In this document: piece by piece, positions 35,127 through 44,633 of the stretch
Layout: each line of letters opens with the position of its first letter
Numbering within the stretch: position 1 is the stretch's first letter
Source of the DNA: JAPPHA01 sp964291635
Lineage (GTDB): Bacteria; Pseudomonadota; Alphaproteobacteria; Rhodobacterales; Rhodobacteraceae
Direction: 5' to 3'
Assembly: GCA_964291635.2 (NCBI GenBank)
Contig: OZ219894.1
Span: 124,001 to 188,000, forward strand
Length of the DNA: 64,000 bases
The notes under the pieces: generated by a model
The model's input: the letters and a program-made list of their open reading frames with translations, nothing else
What the model was told of the DNA's origin: nothing
Database searches by the model: none
Made by a program: the position numbers and the translations under genes

Positions 35127-36512
35127 TCAGAAAAGCGCAGCGATCAAGTCGGCGGCCTTGTCTCGGGCGCGCTCCATGCTGCCCCCCGCGAATAGTGCGA
35201 TCCGGACAGGATACGTGTCGCGTGCGTAATCGGCTTCGCGCGGCAGGTAGTTCAAAAACCCGTTGCAAATACCAAGAACCACGACCGTAATATCTGGAAA
35301 ACGCTGGCGCAGCGCGATCTGAACATCGCTGTAGAATTCGACCGGTGCGCCCACCAGGACCGAACTTCCGAGCCGCCAGACATAGATCGGCAGGTCATGA
35401 CTGTCTCCCCGGCCTACCTTCTGCCGTATTGCCAGCCGGCGTTCCGCGCGTTCGCGCTCGAATCCATCCGGTGCCCGTTCCATCGCGTCCCTGCACTCTT
35501 CTATCGACGGCAGCGCGGCAAGTTTCAGCCTAACGGTATCGCATTGTACCGCAATGGAGTCGTCAGGTTCCGACGCCTCATATTTCCACCTGCCAAGCGT
35601 TGCCCCGGATTCCTCACGCCTGGCGAAAACCATGCGATGGGCGGGCGGGAACATTCCTGCAAGCACGGATAGTGCTGCATATCCCAGTTCGCGGCCGTTC
35701 TGGTCCGCGGCCTCGACATCGTCCTCAAAGCTGCGTCGCGGTGTCAGGTCACCATCCGCTCCGTGAAGAAACATGCACAATGCCCCGCCGGTCTCGCGCT
35801 CCACCAGTTCTCGCATGGCTCCGATATAGTCCGGCGACACAAGACGATTACCGCCGCCCAGCGAAGTCGGATGCGCGGCATAATTGACCAGAGTGGCGAT
35901 GACATTGCCGTCGCCCGAGGTCACCCGCCCAACGACCAGCGTATCATCGACCTCGCGATCCGGATTCAAGCCACAGACAATCTCGCCGGTTTCCGGCAGA
36001 ACTAGGTCGCGGTCATAGGCCAGGCCGCAATGGCCCGCAGCCCAGCTCAGCGTTGCCGGTCTCGCCGCGGCGCGGGAACTAGCCATAACCTGCCGGCAAG
36101 CAGTCAGGATCTTCTCCCGATACGGGATGATCAGGTGGCCCCCCGGGGCTGACGAGCGGGCGGCGTCCGTGAAGGGCGCACCATGGCTGTGGGTAACGTG
36201 CAGGATCAGCGCACCTGGTGCGGTGCCGAATTCCGCCTCCAGCGGCAGGCGTATGCCTTCCTCATCTTCCCCGGATAACCAGACCATCAGGTCCACGGTC
36301 AAGAGATAGAGTGGCAAACCTTCACCTGCCGGGAGAATTGCCAGGCAGGATGCGTAGAGCGGCCTGTGTAGACCGTCGGCTATGTCATGGTTGGCACATC
36401 CCCAGGTGCGGGCGTACATGCCTTCCGGCGGGTTGATCTCGGCTCGGGCAATGCCGATGCGTCCATGAAACTCGTTCTGAACAAGTGGCGTGATGGTGTG
36501 GGTTCGTGTCAT
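35127..36512 (-). CDS. Neutral/alkaline ceramidase-like hydrolase
   Basis: The 461-residue protein resembles the zinc-dependent catalytic domain of neutral (non-lysosomal) ceramidases. Support comes from GRIGIARAEINPPEGM (about residue 16-31), the zinc-type histidines in ILHVTHSHGAPFT (about 99-111), NYAAHPTSLGGGNRLVSPDY (about 212-231) and FLHGADGDLTPRRSFED (about 250-266). It is shorter than classical ceramidases (about 650 residues) and has no signal peptide, so it is probably cytoplasmic and lacks the C-terminal immunoglobulin-like domain. Many bacterial relatives of this short type sit in sugar-catabolic loci and have no proven substrate. Ceramide hydrolysis should not be assumed. It is a single gene convergent with the epimerase. 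Confidence 0.75.
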   Translation of the reverse strand: MTRTHTITPLVQNEFHGRIGIARAEINPPEGMYARTWGCANHDIADGLHRPLYASCLAILPAGEGLPLYLLTVDLMVWLSGEDEEGIRLPLEAEFGTAPGALILHVTHSHGAPFTDAARSSAPGGHLIIPYREKILTACRQVMASSRAAARPATLSWAAGHCGLAYDRDLVLPETGEIVCGLNPDREVDDTLVVGRVTSGDGNVIATLVNYAAHPTSLGGGNRLVSPDYIGAMRELVERETGGALCMFLHGADGDLTPRRSFEDDVEAADQNGRELGYAALSVLAGMFPPAHRMVFARREESGATLGRWKYEASEPDDSIAVQCDTVRLKLAALPSIEECRDAMERAPDGFERERAERRLAIRQKVGRGDSHDLPIYVWRLGSSVLVGAPVEFYSDVQIALRQRFPDITVVVLGICNGFLNYLPREADYARDTYPVRIALFAGGSMERARDKAADLIAALF

Positions 36513-37262
36513 GTTTCTTCCTTACGGGTCATGTGTTTTCTTCCACGGCGGGAAATCGCTGTCCAGATGCGTAAACGGGCTATCGTTGTCCATCTGTGCC
36601 TTGGTGGTCAAACGTGCATGCATGTTTGGTGTTCTTGCCTTAGCCACTCACAATATGTGCATTTCTCGTGGCGGAAATGGCAGTCCTTGCCATGACGCCT
36701 TTCCCGGCCTGTTCAACGCCATGGGTCCACCACAGCCGGGCAAGAAACCGTTGCGCCTTGCCGCGGATTGGGCCGACAGGCTCCGAGGCACCATAATCAC
36801 CATCGATTGAAAGGGCGCTGCGGCTTTCCCTTGACGACACGCCGGGGCGCTCTCCCTGCACCTCGTACAGGAATTTTCCGTGAGTTCCGAACTTTTCCTC
36901 GGCCAGCAAGCGGTGGATGGCAAACGGAACGGGTTCACTGCCATTGGCCGCTGCCCGACACGATTGATCTGCACAAATGGGCAGTAACCGCGGATACGAA
37001 GCGCACCCGGCGAGGTTTCCCGCTGACGAAAACAGATCGGGGCGGTGACGACTTGCTTGCCCCGAATGCCCCCCAAGGCGATCTGCAAGACGATCTCGAA
37101 CCGTACATCGAAAACCCTGGGAACCCGGAAGGCATCCGGGCATCGGAAGAAACCGCCAAATCGAATTGAGCGATTGCCGTGGTTCCTTCCGGCGGGGAGT
37201 TGACTTCGTGCCGATGGCGCGTTTGACTGCATTCCGGACTTTGCATCGGCGAGCGAGATACC
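36513..37262. other. 750 bases without a confident gene, possible relics
   Basis: No frame is convincing. On the minus strand a stretch near 36720-36960 reads VPFAIHRLLAEEKFGTHGKF, and on the plus strand 36930-37169 reads WAVTADTKRTRRGFPLTKTD and ends with an acidic tail. Both look partly protein-like, but neither has a start signal or a known motif. A decayed gene is likely. An ATG-proximal region before 37263 should hold the promoter of the RraA gene. Confidence 0.4.
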
Positions 37263-37961
37263 ATGAACGACAGAATAGAACCGGGCGCAACCTGTGGTCA
37301 GGATGATCACGCGATTGCCGAGTTGAAGGATGGTTTCTTCTGTGCACTGATATCGGACGTGTTGGACGAACTGGGTCACACACGGTTGGCGCTCCCGCCA
37401 CACATCCGTCCGTTGGACGAACAGCTGAAACTCGTTGGCCGGGCGCGAACGATGCTCTATGCCGACGTGTACGCACGGCCAGGGCCTGACGAGAACCACT
37501 ATGCGCTTGAAATACAACTGGTCGACAGTCTGCGTCCTGGTGACGTCGCCGTAGCTTCCTGCGGCATGACGGGAAGGATTGCGCCCTGGGGCGGTTTGTT
37601 GAGCACTGCCGCAACCATGCGCGGCGCTTCTGGCGCGTTGATGGACGGCTACGTACGCGACGTCCTGCATGTCCGGGATCTGGGCTTTCCCGTGTTCGCC
37701 GGGGGGATTGCTCCGCTTGACAGTCAAGGTCGGGGCAAGGTGATCGAAATCGACGTGCCGATCGAGGTAGGAGGCGTGCTCGTCAACCCAGGAGACATCG
37801 TATTCGGCGACGCTGATGGATGCATCATCATTCCCCGAGATCTTGAAGACGCCGTCATCGCAAACGGACGGGAGAAACTGGCGGCCGAGAACAAGTCGCA
37901 AAAGGCCCTGCTGGAAGGGAAACTTCTCACGGACGTTTATGACGAATTCGGTGTCTTGTAG
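37263..37961 (+). CDS. RraA family protein (oxaloacetate decarboxylase / HMG aldolase-like)
   Basis: This 232-residue RraA-fold protein contains the family block WGGLLSTAATMRGASGALMDGYVRD (about residue 110-134, with the catalytic G-x3-R-D type arginine-aspartate pair). It also has the metal-site neighbourhood VNPGDIVFGDADGCIIIPRD (about 174-193). Members are class II pyruvate aldolases or oxaloacetate decarboxylases in aromatic and sugar acid breakdown, and some are RNase E inhibitors. Without the C-terminal features of true RraA and outside an rne context, an aldolase or decarboxylase role is more likely. It is a single gene, with the RNA-modification gene tgt convergent to it. Confidence 0.85.
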   Translation: MNDRIEPGATCGQDDHAIAELKDGFFCALISDVLDELGHTRLALPPHIRPLDEQLKLVGRARTMLYADVYARPGPDENHYALEIQLVDSLRPGDVAVASCGMTGRIAPWGGLLSTAATMRGASGALMDGYVRDVLHVRDLGFPVFAGGIAPLDSQGRGKVIEIDVPIEVGGVLVNPGDIVFGDADGCIIIPRDLEDAVIANGREKLAAENKSQKALLEGKLLTDVYDEFGVL

Positions 37962-38061
37962 CGGTAGCGACGTTTCCACACTGCCGGAATGGCGACGGAT
38001 GCGGACTGACCCAGGAATGAATCTGCCACCACCCGGTCACCGTCCAGCTTTTCTGACCCTG

Positions 38062-39192
38062 TCATAGAGGCTGCAGGTCGCCCGAGTTCCAGTCCCGATG
38101 GAAGCCGGCGGCAAATCCGGCCAGGGTTCCCGACTCAACGGCGGAGCGCAGTCCTCCCATCAGATCCTGGTAGTAATGCAGATTGTGCCAGGTCAGCAGC
38201 ATGGACGAAATGATCTCCCGAGACCGCACCACGTGGTGGAGGTAACCTCGACAATACTGGCGGCACGTCTGGCATTGGCAGTTTTCATCGAGCGGGCGCG
38301 GATCTTGCCTGTGACGGGCGTTGCGAAGGTTGACCGGGCCGCGCCGGGTCAGGGCCTGGCCGGTCCGGCCCGAACGGGTCGGGAGAACACAGTCGAACAT
38401 GTCGACGCCTCGTTCGACCGCTCCCACGATGTCTGCCGGTTTTCCAACCCCCATCAGGTAACGCGGACGCGTGTCCGGAAACTGTCGTGACAGTCCTTCG
38501 AGGACGTCGAACATCTGAAGTTGAGATTCCCCGACGGCCAGACCTCCAACGGCATATCCGTCGAAACCGATCCGGATCAGCGCCTCGATACTCTCCTCCC
38601 GCAGGTCTTCGTAGACGCTTCCCTGTTGTATTCCGAACAGCGCGCGGCCCGGTCTGTCTCCAAAGGCTTCCCGGGACCGCATCGCCCAACGCATCGACAA
38701 CTGCATGCTGGCTTCTGCATCCTTCCAGTTCGCCGGAAAGGAGGTGCATTCATCGAGGCACATGACGATATCGGATCCGAGCAGGTCCTGGATTTCCACG
38801 GATCTCTCCGGCGAAAGACGGTGCCGGGATCCGTCGATATGCGACCGGAATTCGACCCCGCTTTCGTCCAGTGTCCTCAACCCCGCCAGGCTCATGACCT
38901 GGAATCCGCCGGAATCGGTCAATATCGGCCGGTCCCAGTTCATGAAGCGGTGCAGGCCGCCGAGCCCGGAGACGATTTCCGCCCCGGGCCGCAACATCAA
39001 ATGGTAGGTGTTGCACAAAAGGACGTCGGCGCCGGTCTCGCGAACGTTTTCGGGCAACATCGCCTTGACCGTCGCAGCCGTCCCCACGGGCATGAACGCC
39101 GGCGTCCTGACAACGCCCCTTCCAGTCCGGATGCGACCAAGCCTGGCCCGACCGTCCGTTGAGAGGACCTGAAATGAGAACCCGTTATCCAT
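38062..39192 (-). CDS. tgt: tRNA-guanine(34) transglycosylase
   Basis: Tgt exchanges guanine-34 for preQ1 in tRNAs with GUN anticodons, including the tRNA-Asp(GTC) in this window. The 376-residue length is normal. The nucleophile and base-recognition aspartates are in LTDSGGFQVMSL (about residue 91-102) and CVLPTRSGRTGQALTRRG (about 265-282). The zinc site is C-x-C-x2-C with a distant histidine in NCQCQTCRQYC and LTWHNLHYYQDLM (about 304-345). It is a single gene divergent from the DUF59 gene. Confidence 0.97.
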   Translation of the reverse strand: MDNGFSFQVLSTDGRARLGRIRTGRGVVRTPAFMPVGTAATVKAMLPENVRETGADVLLCNTYHLMLRPGAEIVSGLGGLHRFMNWDRPILTDSGGFQVMSLAGLRTLDESGVEFRSHIDGSRHRLSPERSVEIQDLLGSDIVMCLDECTSFPANWKDAEASMQLSMRWAMRSREAFGDRPGRALFGIQQGSVYEDLREESIEALIRIGFDGYAVGGLAVGESQLQMFDVLEGLSRQFPDTRPRYLMGVGKPADIVGAVERGVDMFDCVLPTRSGRTGQALTRRGPVNLRNARHRQDPRPLDENCQCQTCRQYCRGYLHHVVRSREIISSMLLTWHNLHYYQDLMGGLRSAVESGTLAGFAAGFHRDWNSGDLQPL

Positions 39193-39307
39193 ACCGCCCC
39201 CGATTTAGCGCTCTTCCGCCGCTTGGCCACCTTTTCCATCCAAATTGTGGACAAGCACGACGTGTTACCTTATTCAATCCGTCAGGAAACGGCCGAAGGA
39301 GCTGACC

Positions 39308-39667
39308 GTGGGACCTGATCAAATGATGGAAGGTGCTCCGCTGATCAAGCCGTCAACGACGGATCACCCTCTCTACGAGCAGATTGTGGAAGCTTGCCGA
39401 ACCGTGCACGATCCGGAAATCCCGGTCAACATCTATGACCTTGGACTCATCTACACGATCGAAGTCAATAGCGACGGTGTTGTCGATGTCATGATGACGC
39501 TGACGGCACCGGGGTGTCCCGTTGCCGGCGAAATGCCCGGCTGGGTTCAAGAGGTTGTGGAAGCGGTACCCGGCGTCCAGGTCGCCAACGTCGAACTGGT
39601 TTGGGAGCCGCTTTGGGGCATGGACATGATGTCGGACGAAGCCCGTCTCGAGCTTGGATTCATGTGA
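39308..39667 (+). CDS. DUF59/MIP18 family protein (SufT-like)
   Basis: This 119-residue Fe-S assembly factor of the MIP18 (PaaD/SufT) family has the conserved VHDPEIPVNIYDLGLIYTIE (about residue 28-47), TAPGCPVAGEMPGWVQE (about 64-80, with the reactive cysteine) and VWEPLWGMDMMSDEAR (about 98-113). I chose GTG 39308 because AAGGAG lies 6-7 bases upstream. ATG 39323 is possible. In alphaproteobacteria this gene usually sits at the end of the suf operon just before sufA. Here the pair stands without sufBCDS. Confidence 0.88.
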   Translation: MGPDQMMEGAPLIKPSTTDHPLYEQIVEACRTVHDPEIPVNIYDLGLIYTIEVNSDGVVDVMMTLTAPGCPVAGEMPGWVQEVVEAVPGVQVANVELVWEPLWGMDMMSDEARLELGFM

Positions 39668-39896
39668 AGGACCAAACCCGCGGCAGTTTCCCGAGTGCCT
39701 GTACGCTGAAATTCGTTCAATCGGCTCGATCAGCAAAACAAGGAGCGGACGAGCCAGGACTCGCGCCCGAAATGAAAATTATTGGTCTGCAATCCTTGAA
39801 AAAAATGGCGTTTTGAACCACAGTTAAACGTGGCGAAGGTGTCATGGCAAACGCGACCTCGGACCGTTCAAGCCGACTGAGCATTTCCGAGGACCA

Positions 39897-40268
39897 ATGT
39901 CGGGAAAGAGGTCAATGTTTGGAATTCCTGGAAAACAGCCTGTCTCAATGACGAAAACCGCCGCTGCCCAAATCTGCCGGTTGATGGAAGACGGGGCCAA
40001 GCAGGGCCTGCGTATCGGCGTGAAGAAAGGTGGCTGTGCAGGAATGGAGTACACGCTCGAATACGTCGATGCCGTTGACGAGCACGACGAAGTCGTCGAG
40101 CAGGACGGTGCGCGGATCCTGATCGCACCCATGGCGCAGATGTTCCTGTTCGGGACCGAAATCGACTACGAAACCGGCTTGCTCGAGTCCGGGTTCAAGT
40201 TCCGCAATCCGAATGTTGTCGAATCCTGCGGTTGCGGCGAATCCATCAAGTTTCGTGAAACGGCCTGA
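39897..40268 (+). CDS. sufA: HesB/IscA-type iron-sulfur assembly protein SufA
   Basis: This A-type Fe-S carrier (123 residues) has the three conserved cysteines in VKKGGCAGMEYTLEY (about residue 42-56) and the C-terminal VESCGCGESIKF (about 108-119). It follows the SufT-like gene by 229 bases, as in many alphaproteobacterial suf clusters. ATG 39897 is preceded by GAGGA. A second ATG at 39915 is possible. It would transfer [2Fe-2S] or [4Fe-4S] clusters to apo-enzymes, and several such enzymes are encoded nearby. Confidence 0.9.
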   Translation: MSGKRSMFGIPGKQPVSMTKTAAAQICRLMEDGAKQGLRIGVKKGGCAGMEYTLEYVDAVDEHDEVVEQDGARILIAPMAQMFLFGTEIDYETGLLESGFKFRNPNVVESCGCGESIKFRETA

Positions 40269-40463
40269 ATGTCCTTCTCGCCGGCTCCGAATCACACGCT
40301 TCAAGGGTCGTGAACTGGCACAATGCTTCGGCCTCGCCGGCAGTTCCGGCGGTTTTCATCCGTGACCCTTGAGCCCCGGGCCGCTGCGCATTTCGAACCG
40401 GCCGCATGACAAGTCCTTGCGCCACAATGGCCTCGGACTCCAGCCCGAAGGAACGGTTTTGAC

Positions 40464-41216
40464 ATGCTGAAGCGACTGATCGCCGGCAACTGGAAAATGA
40501 ACGGAACTTCGGATTCGCTCCGCGAAATCACGCCCGTTATGGAAGCCACAGTGGGATTTCACTCGGCGGTTCTCATCTGTACGCCGTTTACGCTGATCGA
40601 CAGGGCGATCACGCATGTTCGTGGCTCAAGAGTCACGATCGGAGCCCAGGATTGTCACCCGGAGGCAAAAGGGGCCCACACCGGTGAGGTTTCGGCACCA
40701 ATGCTGGCCGAAATCGGAGCCACGCATGTCATCACCGGGCATTCGGAACGAAGGCAGAACCATCGCGAGACCAATGCGCTGGTCAGAGCCAAGGCAACTG
40801 CCGCACTTGACGCGGGTCTGGTCCCGATTGTCTGCGTCGGCGAAACACAACGCGACCGCGATGCCGGAAAGGCCCTTGAAATCGTCTCGGGACAGGTCCG
40901 GGAATCGCTGCCGGACGTACCGCAATCCGGATCCGTTGTCGTCGCCTACGAACCGGTCTGGGCCATCGGAACGGGGCGGACACCTTCTCTCGGTGACATT
41001 GCAGAGATGCACACGCATATCCGGCGCCTGCTGATTGAGGAAATGCGCGGAAGTCACGGCGGCAGGCAGGCGCCAATTCTCTACGGAGGATCAGTCACTG
41101 CAAAAAATGCCGCGGAAATCTTTTCCGCGGCCAACGTAGATGGAGGTCTGGTCGGCGGCGCCTCGCTGCGGGCGAGCGATTTCCTTCCCATTTGCCGGAT
41201 CCTCGAACGGGCGTGA
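40464..41216 (+). CDS. tpiA: Triosephosphate isomerase
   Basis: TpiA interconverts glyceraldehyde-3-phosphate and dihydroxyacetone phosphate. The 250-residue protein has the expected active-site residues: Asn and Lys in LIAGNWKMNG (about residue 5-14), the electrophilic His in VITGHSERR (about 90-98), the catalytic Glu in VVAYEPVWAIGTG (about 159-171) and the phosphate-gripping loop GTGRTPS. The C-terminal GGSVTAKNAAEIF and VDGGLVGGASL are intact. The usual secG-pyrG neighbours are absent. Confidence 0.97.
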   Translation: MLKRLIAGNWKMNGTSDSLREITPVMEATVGFHSAVLICTPFTLIDRAITHVRGSRVTIGAQDCHPEAKGAHTGEVSAPMLAEIGATHVITGHSERRQNHRETNALVRAKATAALDAGLVPIVCVGETQRDRDAGKALEIVSGQVRESLPDVPQSGSVVVAYEPVWAIGTGRTPSLGDIAEMHTHIRRLLIEEMRGSHGGRQAPILYGGSVTAKNAAEIFSAANVDGGLVGGASLRASDFLPICRILERA

Positions 41217-41329
41217 CACACGTCTCGCGCCCCTATCAGAGCGATTCCTGCACTGCCTGCGGGGCGCCCTGATCGCACAAGGGCCACCAGCGCGGCAATC
41301 CCGGGGTTCCGCGTTCGGTCACTCCGCGA

Positions 41330-42886
41330 TCAGACGAATGAGTCCGGCTCACTTGCTTTCCGCTCGGTGACATACTCGTTGAGAGCCTCTTCCACGCCCG
41401 GGTCAAGCGGGGGTTTTTCATACTCGCTGATCAGACTCTTGTATCGTGCGTTCGCGAGAGAGGCCGTATCCGGAGCCCCGTCCTCGGACCAGGACTCGAA
41501 CGGGCGGTAATCCAGCAGGTCCGATTTCCAGAACGCATCCTTGAAGTTGTTCTGGGTGTGCTGGCAGCCGAGGAAGTGTCCCCCCGGCCCGACCTCCTGA
41601 ATGGCATCGAGCGCCAGCCCGTTCGCCGAGAGGTCCACGCCATTTGCAAGCGAATGCAATGTACCGAGCTGGTCCGCATCCATGATGAACTTCTCGAAGG
41701 AAGTCACCAGTCCGCCTTCAAGCCAACCCGCTGAATGTAAGGCAAAATTGACACCGCCAAGGAGCGTTGCATTCAAGGTATTGGCCGCTTCGAACGCCGC
41801 CTGCGCGTCAGGAATCTTCGATCCGCACAATGCGCCTCCGGATCGGAAAGGAAGGCCCAGCCTGCGTGCGAGCTGCCCTGCCCCGAAGAGGATCTTGGCT
41901 GCCTCCGGGGTCCCGAAAGTCGGAGCTCCGGAGTTCATGTCGATCGATGTCACGAACGTTCCCATCACGACAGGGGCGCCCTTTCGCACGAGCTGGTTAT
42001 ACGCCACACCGGCCAGAACCTCGGCGAGAACCTGAACGAGTGTCCCGGCGACACTGACCGGAGACATCGCGCCGCCGACGATGAACGGGGAAATTATGCA
42101 GGCCTGATTGGCGCGGGCATATGATTCCATGGCTCCGACCATTATCGAATCGAATGACAACGGCGAATTGATGTTGATGAGCGACGTCATCACCGTGTGC
42201 TCATCGACGAATTCCGTGCCGAACAGGATTCGGGCCATCGTCACCGAGTCGTCCGCCCGTTCCGGCGCGGTCACCGATCCCATGAACGGTTTGTCACTGA
42301 GAGTCATGTGGGCGAGCAGCATGTCGAGATGGCGTTTGTTGACCGCCACATCTGTCGGCTCGCAAAGCGTGCCCCCGGAATGGTGAAGCCATTTCGACAT
42401 GTACGCAAGGCGCACCAGCGCCCTGAAATCGTCTATGGTTGCGTACCGCCGGCCGCCTTCCAGGGTCCGCACGAATGGCGGTCCATAGACCGGTGCGAGA
42501 ACGAGCCCCCTGCCCCCGATGACCACGTTTCGTTCCGGATTCCGGGCATGTTGGGTAAATGCCCTCGGTGCTGACGCCGAGAGGCTTCGTGCGAGCCCGC
42601 GGGGTATCCGGACGCGGTCGCCATCGACATCCGCGCCGGCCTGCTTCCAGCGCCTGAGTGCCGGTTCATTGTCGACAAAACGCACACCGATCTCCTCGAG
42701 TACGGTTTCCGCATTGCCTTCAATGATCTCGAGAGCTTCGGCATCCAGGATTTCGAAATCCGGGATTTTCCGCTCGATAAACCGTGAGAACTCGATCTTC
42801 GTCGCGGTCCTTTCCGCGCGCCGGGCGGCACCCCCACCCTTTGCCCGCCGCCGGTTCCTGTTCGGTCGTATCGATGGCTCGTTCAT
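41330..42886 (-). CDS. Trimethylamine methyltransferase (MttB) family protein, non-pyrrolysine type
   Basis: This 518-residue MttB-superfamily protein transfers a methyl group from a quaternary or tertiary amine to a corrinoid protein. Family features are the N-terminal LDAEALEIIEGNAETVLEEIG (split over about 47-67), FTQHARNPERNVVIGGRGLV, TSLININSPLSFDSIMVGAM and VGPGGHFLGCQHTQNNF near the C-terminus. There is no in-frame TAG, so it is not a pyrrolysine trimethylamine methyltransferase. It belongs with glycine-betaine-type and other MttB homologues. No corrinoid protein (MttC) or reactivation gene is within the window. It is convergent with tpiA and divergent from guaA. Confidence 0.88.
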   Translation of the reverse strand: MNEPSIRPNRNRRRAKGGGAARRAERTATKIEFSRFIERKIPDFEILDAEALEIIEGNAETVLEEIGVRFVDNEPALRRWKQAGADVDGDRVRIPRGLARSLSASAPRAFTQHARNPERNVVIGGRGLVLAPVYGPPFVRTLEGGRRYATIDDFRALVRLAYMSKWLHHSGGTLCEPTDVAVNKRHLDMLLAHMTLSDKPFMGSVTAPERADDSVTMARILFGTEFVDEHTVMTSLININSPLSFDSIMVGAMESYARANQACIISPFIVGGAMSPVSVAGTLVQVLAEVLAGVAYNQLVRKGAPVVMGTFVTSIDMNSGAPTFGTPEAAKILFGAGQLARRLGLPFRSGGALCGSKIPDAQAAFEAANTLNATLLGGVNFALHSAGWLEGGLVTSFEKFIMDADQLGTLHSLANGVDLSANGLALDAIQEVGPGGHFLGCQHTQNNFKDAFWKSDLLDYRPFESWSEDGAPDTASLANARYKSLISEYEKPPLDPGVEEALNEYVTERKASEPDSFV

Positions 42887-43000
42887 TCTCGCTTCGTCGA
42901 GAATCGGCGAAATCTGTCCATTCCCACTCCTCTAACGCCTCACGGGCGACTCCCCGATACCGTCCTTGCGGTCGCCTGACCAGAACCATACACGGCAGTC

Positions 43001-44560
43001 ATGGCAGTCTCTAGCAGCGATACGATCCTCGTCGTTGATTTCGGATCACAAGTGACTCAGCTGATTGCCCGCCGCCTCAGGGAAGCCGGGTATCACTGTC
43101 TGATTTCACCGTTTCACCGGGTCGACAGCCGTTTCATCGACGACATGGGGCCGGGAGCAGTCATCCTGTCAGGAGGTCCGGCGAGCGTGACCGGATCGAA
43201 CAGCCCCCGGATTTCCGACGACCTCTACGCAAAGGGAATCCCTGTCCTCGGGATCTGTTACGGCCAGCAATTGATGATGGCGCAGCTCGGCGGGGCGGTC
43301 GAGGGCGGACATGACGCCGAATTCGGCAGGGCAGACCTTTCGCGCCCCGTTGAACCGCTTGACCTGCTCGATGGATGGTTCGGCGAAGGAGCCGAACAGG
43401 TGTGGATGAGTCATGGCGACAGGGTCACGCGACTGGCTCCGGGATTCGGGGCTTACTGTTCATCTCCCAACGCCCCCTTCGCCGTGGTCGCCGACCCGGC
43501 GCGAAAACTATATGCGGTGCAATTCCACCCGGAAGTCTATCACACTCCGAACGGCCCGCGCCTGCTGACAAATTTCGCATCGATCGCGGGTTGCAGGCCC
43601 ACCTGGACCATGAAGGCCTACCGTGACACGGCGTTAGACGGCATCAGGTCAACGGTCGGCGACGGTCATGTCATTTGCGGGCTGTCGGGGGGAGTCGACA
43701 GCGCGGTCGCCGCCAAGCTGATCCACGAAGCGGTCGGTGACCGGTTGACCTGCATCTTCGTCGATACCGGACTGCTTCGCCAGAGTGAAGCGTCAGACGT
43801 GGTTCAGGCTTTCCGGGACCATTTCAACGTGCAGTTGATACTGGCCGAAGAGCAGTCTTTGTTCCTCAAGGGCCTCGAGGGCGTGACCGATCCGGAGACC
43901 AAGCGAAAAGTGATCGGCAGGCTTTTCGTCGAGGTGTTCGAACGCTACGCGAAAACCGTCGGTCACGCCCGGTTCCTTGCCCAGGGAACGCTCTATCCCG
44001 ACGTTATCGAAAGCGTCAGTGCCCTCGGCGGTCCATCGGAAACGATCAAGTCCCACCATAACGTCGGCGGGCTTCCCGGGCGCATGAACCTGAAACTGCT
44101 GGAACCGTTGCGCGAACTCTTCAAGGACGAGGTCCGGGAACTCGGGCGCGAACTGGGCCTTCCCGACACCATAGTTGGCCGACACCCTTTCCCGGGTCCG
44201 GGTCTGGCCATTCGATGTCCCGGCGAGGTCACCCGCGAAAAACTGGACACCCTGCAGGAGATCGACGCCGTTTTCATCGACCAGATCCGCAGATTTGGCC
44301 TCTACGACGAAATCTGGCAGGCGTTCGCCGTCCTGCTGCCTGTCAGAACCGTCGGGGTCATGGGTGATTCGCGAAGCTATGACTACTCCTGTGCTCTTCG
44401 CGCGGTAACCTCGGTTGATGGCATGACGGCGGATTCCTACCCTTTCACCCATGACTTTCTGACGCAGACGGCCAATCGCATCATCAACGAAATCCGGGGC
44501 GTCAATCGCGTTACCTATGACGTGACGTCAAAGCCGCCCGGGACGATCGAATGGGAATAG
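43001..44560 (+). CDS. guaA: GMP synthase (glutamine-hydrolysing)
   Basis: GuaA makes GMP from XMP, glutamine and ATP. The 519-residue protein has an N-terminal class I glutaminase with the nucleophile in VLGICYGQQ (Cys about residue 86) and the His/Glu pair in VQFHPEVYHT (about 175). The ATP pyrophosphatase motif is CGLSGGVDSAVAAK (about 226-239). The XMP-binding C-terminal domain ends TYDVTSKPPGTIEWE as usual. It is a single gene starting about 115 bases from the divergent MttB gene. Confidence 0.98.
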   Translation: MAVSSSDTILVVDFGSQVTQLIARRLREAGYHCLISPFHRVDSRFIDDMGPGAVILSGGPASVTGSNSPRISDDLYAKGIPVLGICYGQQLMMAQLGGAVEGGHDAEFGRADLSRPVEPLDLLDGWFGEGAEQVWMSHGDRVTRLAPGFGAYCSSPNAPFAVVADPARKLYAVQFHPEVYHTPNGPRLLTNFASIAGCRPTWTMKAYRDTALDGIRSTVGDGHVICGLSGGVDSAVAAKLIHEAVGDRLTCIFVDTGLLRQSEASDVVQAFRDHFNVQLILAEEQSLFLKGLEGVTDPETKRKVIGRLFVEVFERYAKTVGHARFLAQGTLYPDVIESVSALGGPSETIKSHHNVGGLPGRMNLKLLEPLRELFKDEVRELGRELGLPDTIVGRHPFPGPGLAIRCPGEVTREKLDTLQEIDAVFIDQIRRFGLYDEIWQAFAVLLPVRTVGVMGDSRSYDYSCALRAVTSVDGMTADSYPFTHDFLTQTANRIINEIRGVNRVTYDVTSKPPGTIEWE

Positions 44561-44633
44561 GAAATTTTTCGCCGTTGGCGGCCGGGTTGGTTGTCCTGCC
44601 CTGCCGGCACCGGAGCGGGTCGGTTCCTGCCGG

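Noticed and set aside
36648..37979. 443-codon minus-strand frame over the RraA gene and upstream DNA
   Set aside because: Half of it is antisense to the RraA-family gene, which has the family motif, and it has no ribosome binding site or recognisable domain.
39668..39896. Small RNA or missing gene between the SufT-like and sufA genes
   Set aside because: No stable hairpin series or open frame was seen in the 229 bases. It is best treated as a promoter region.
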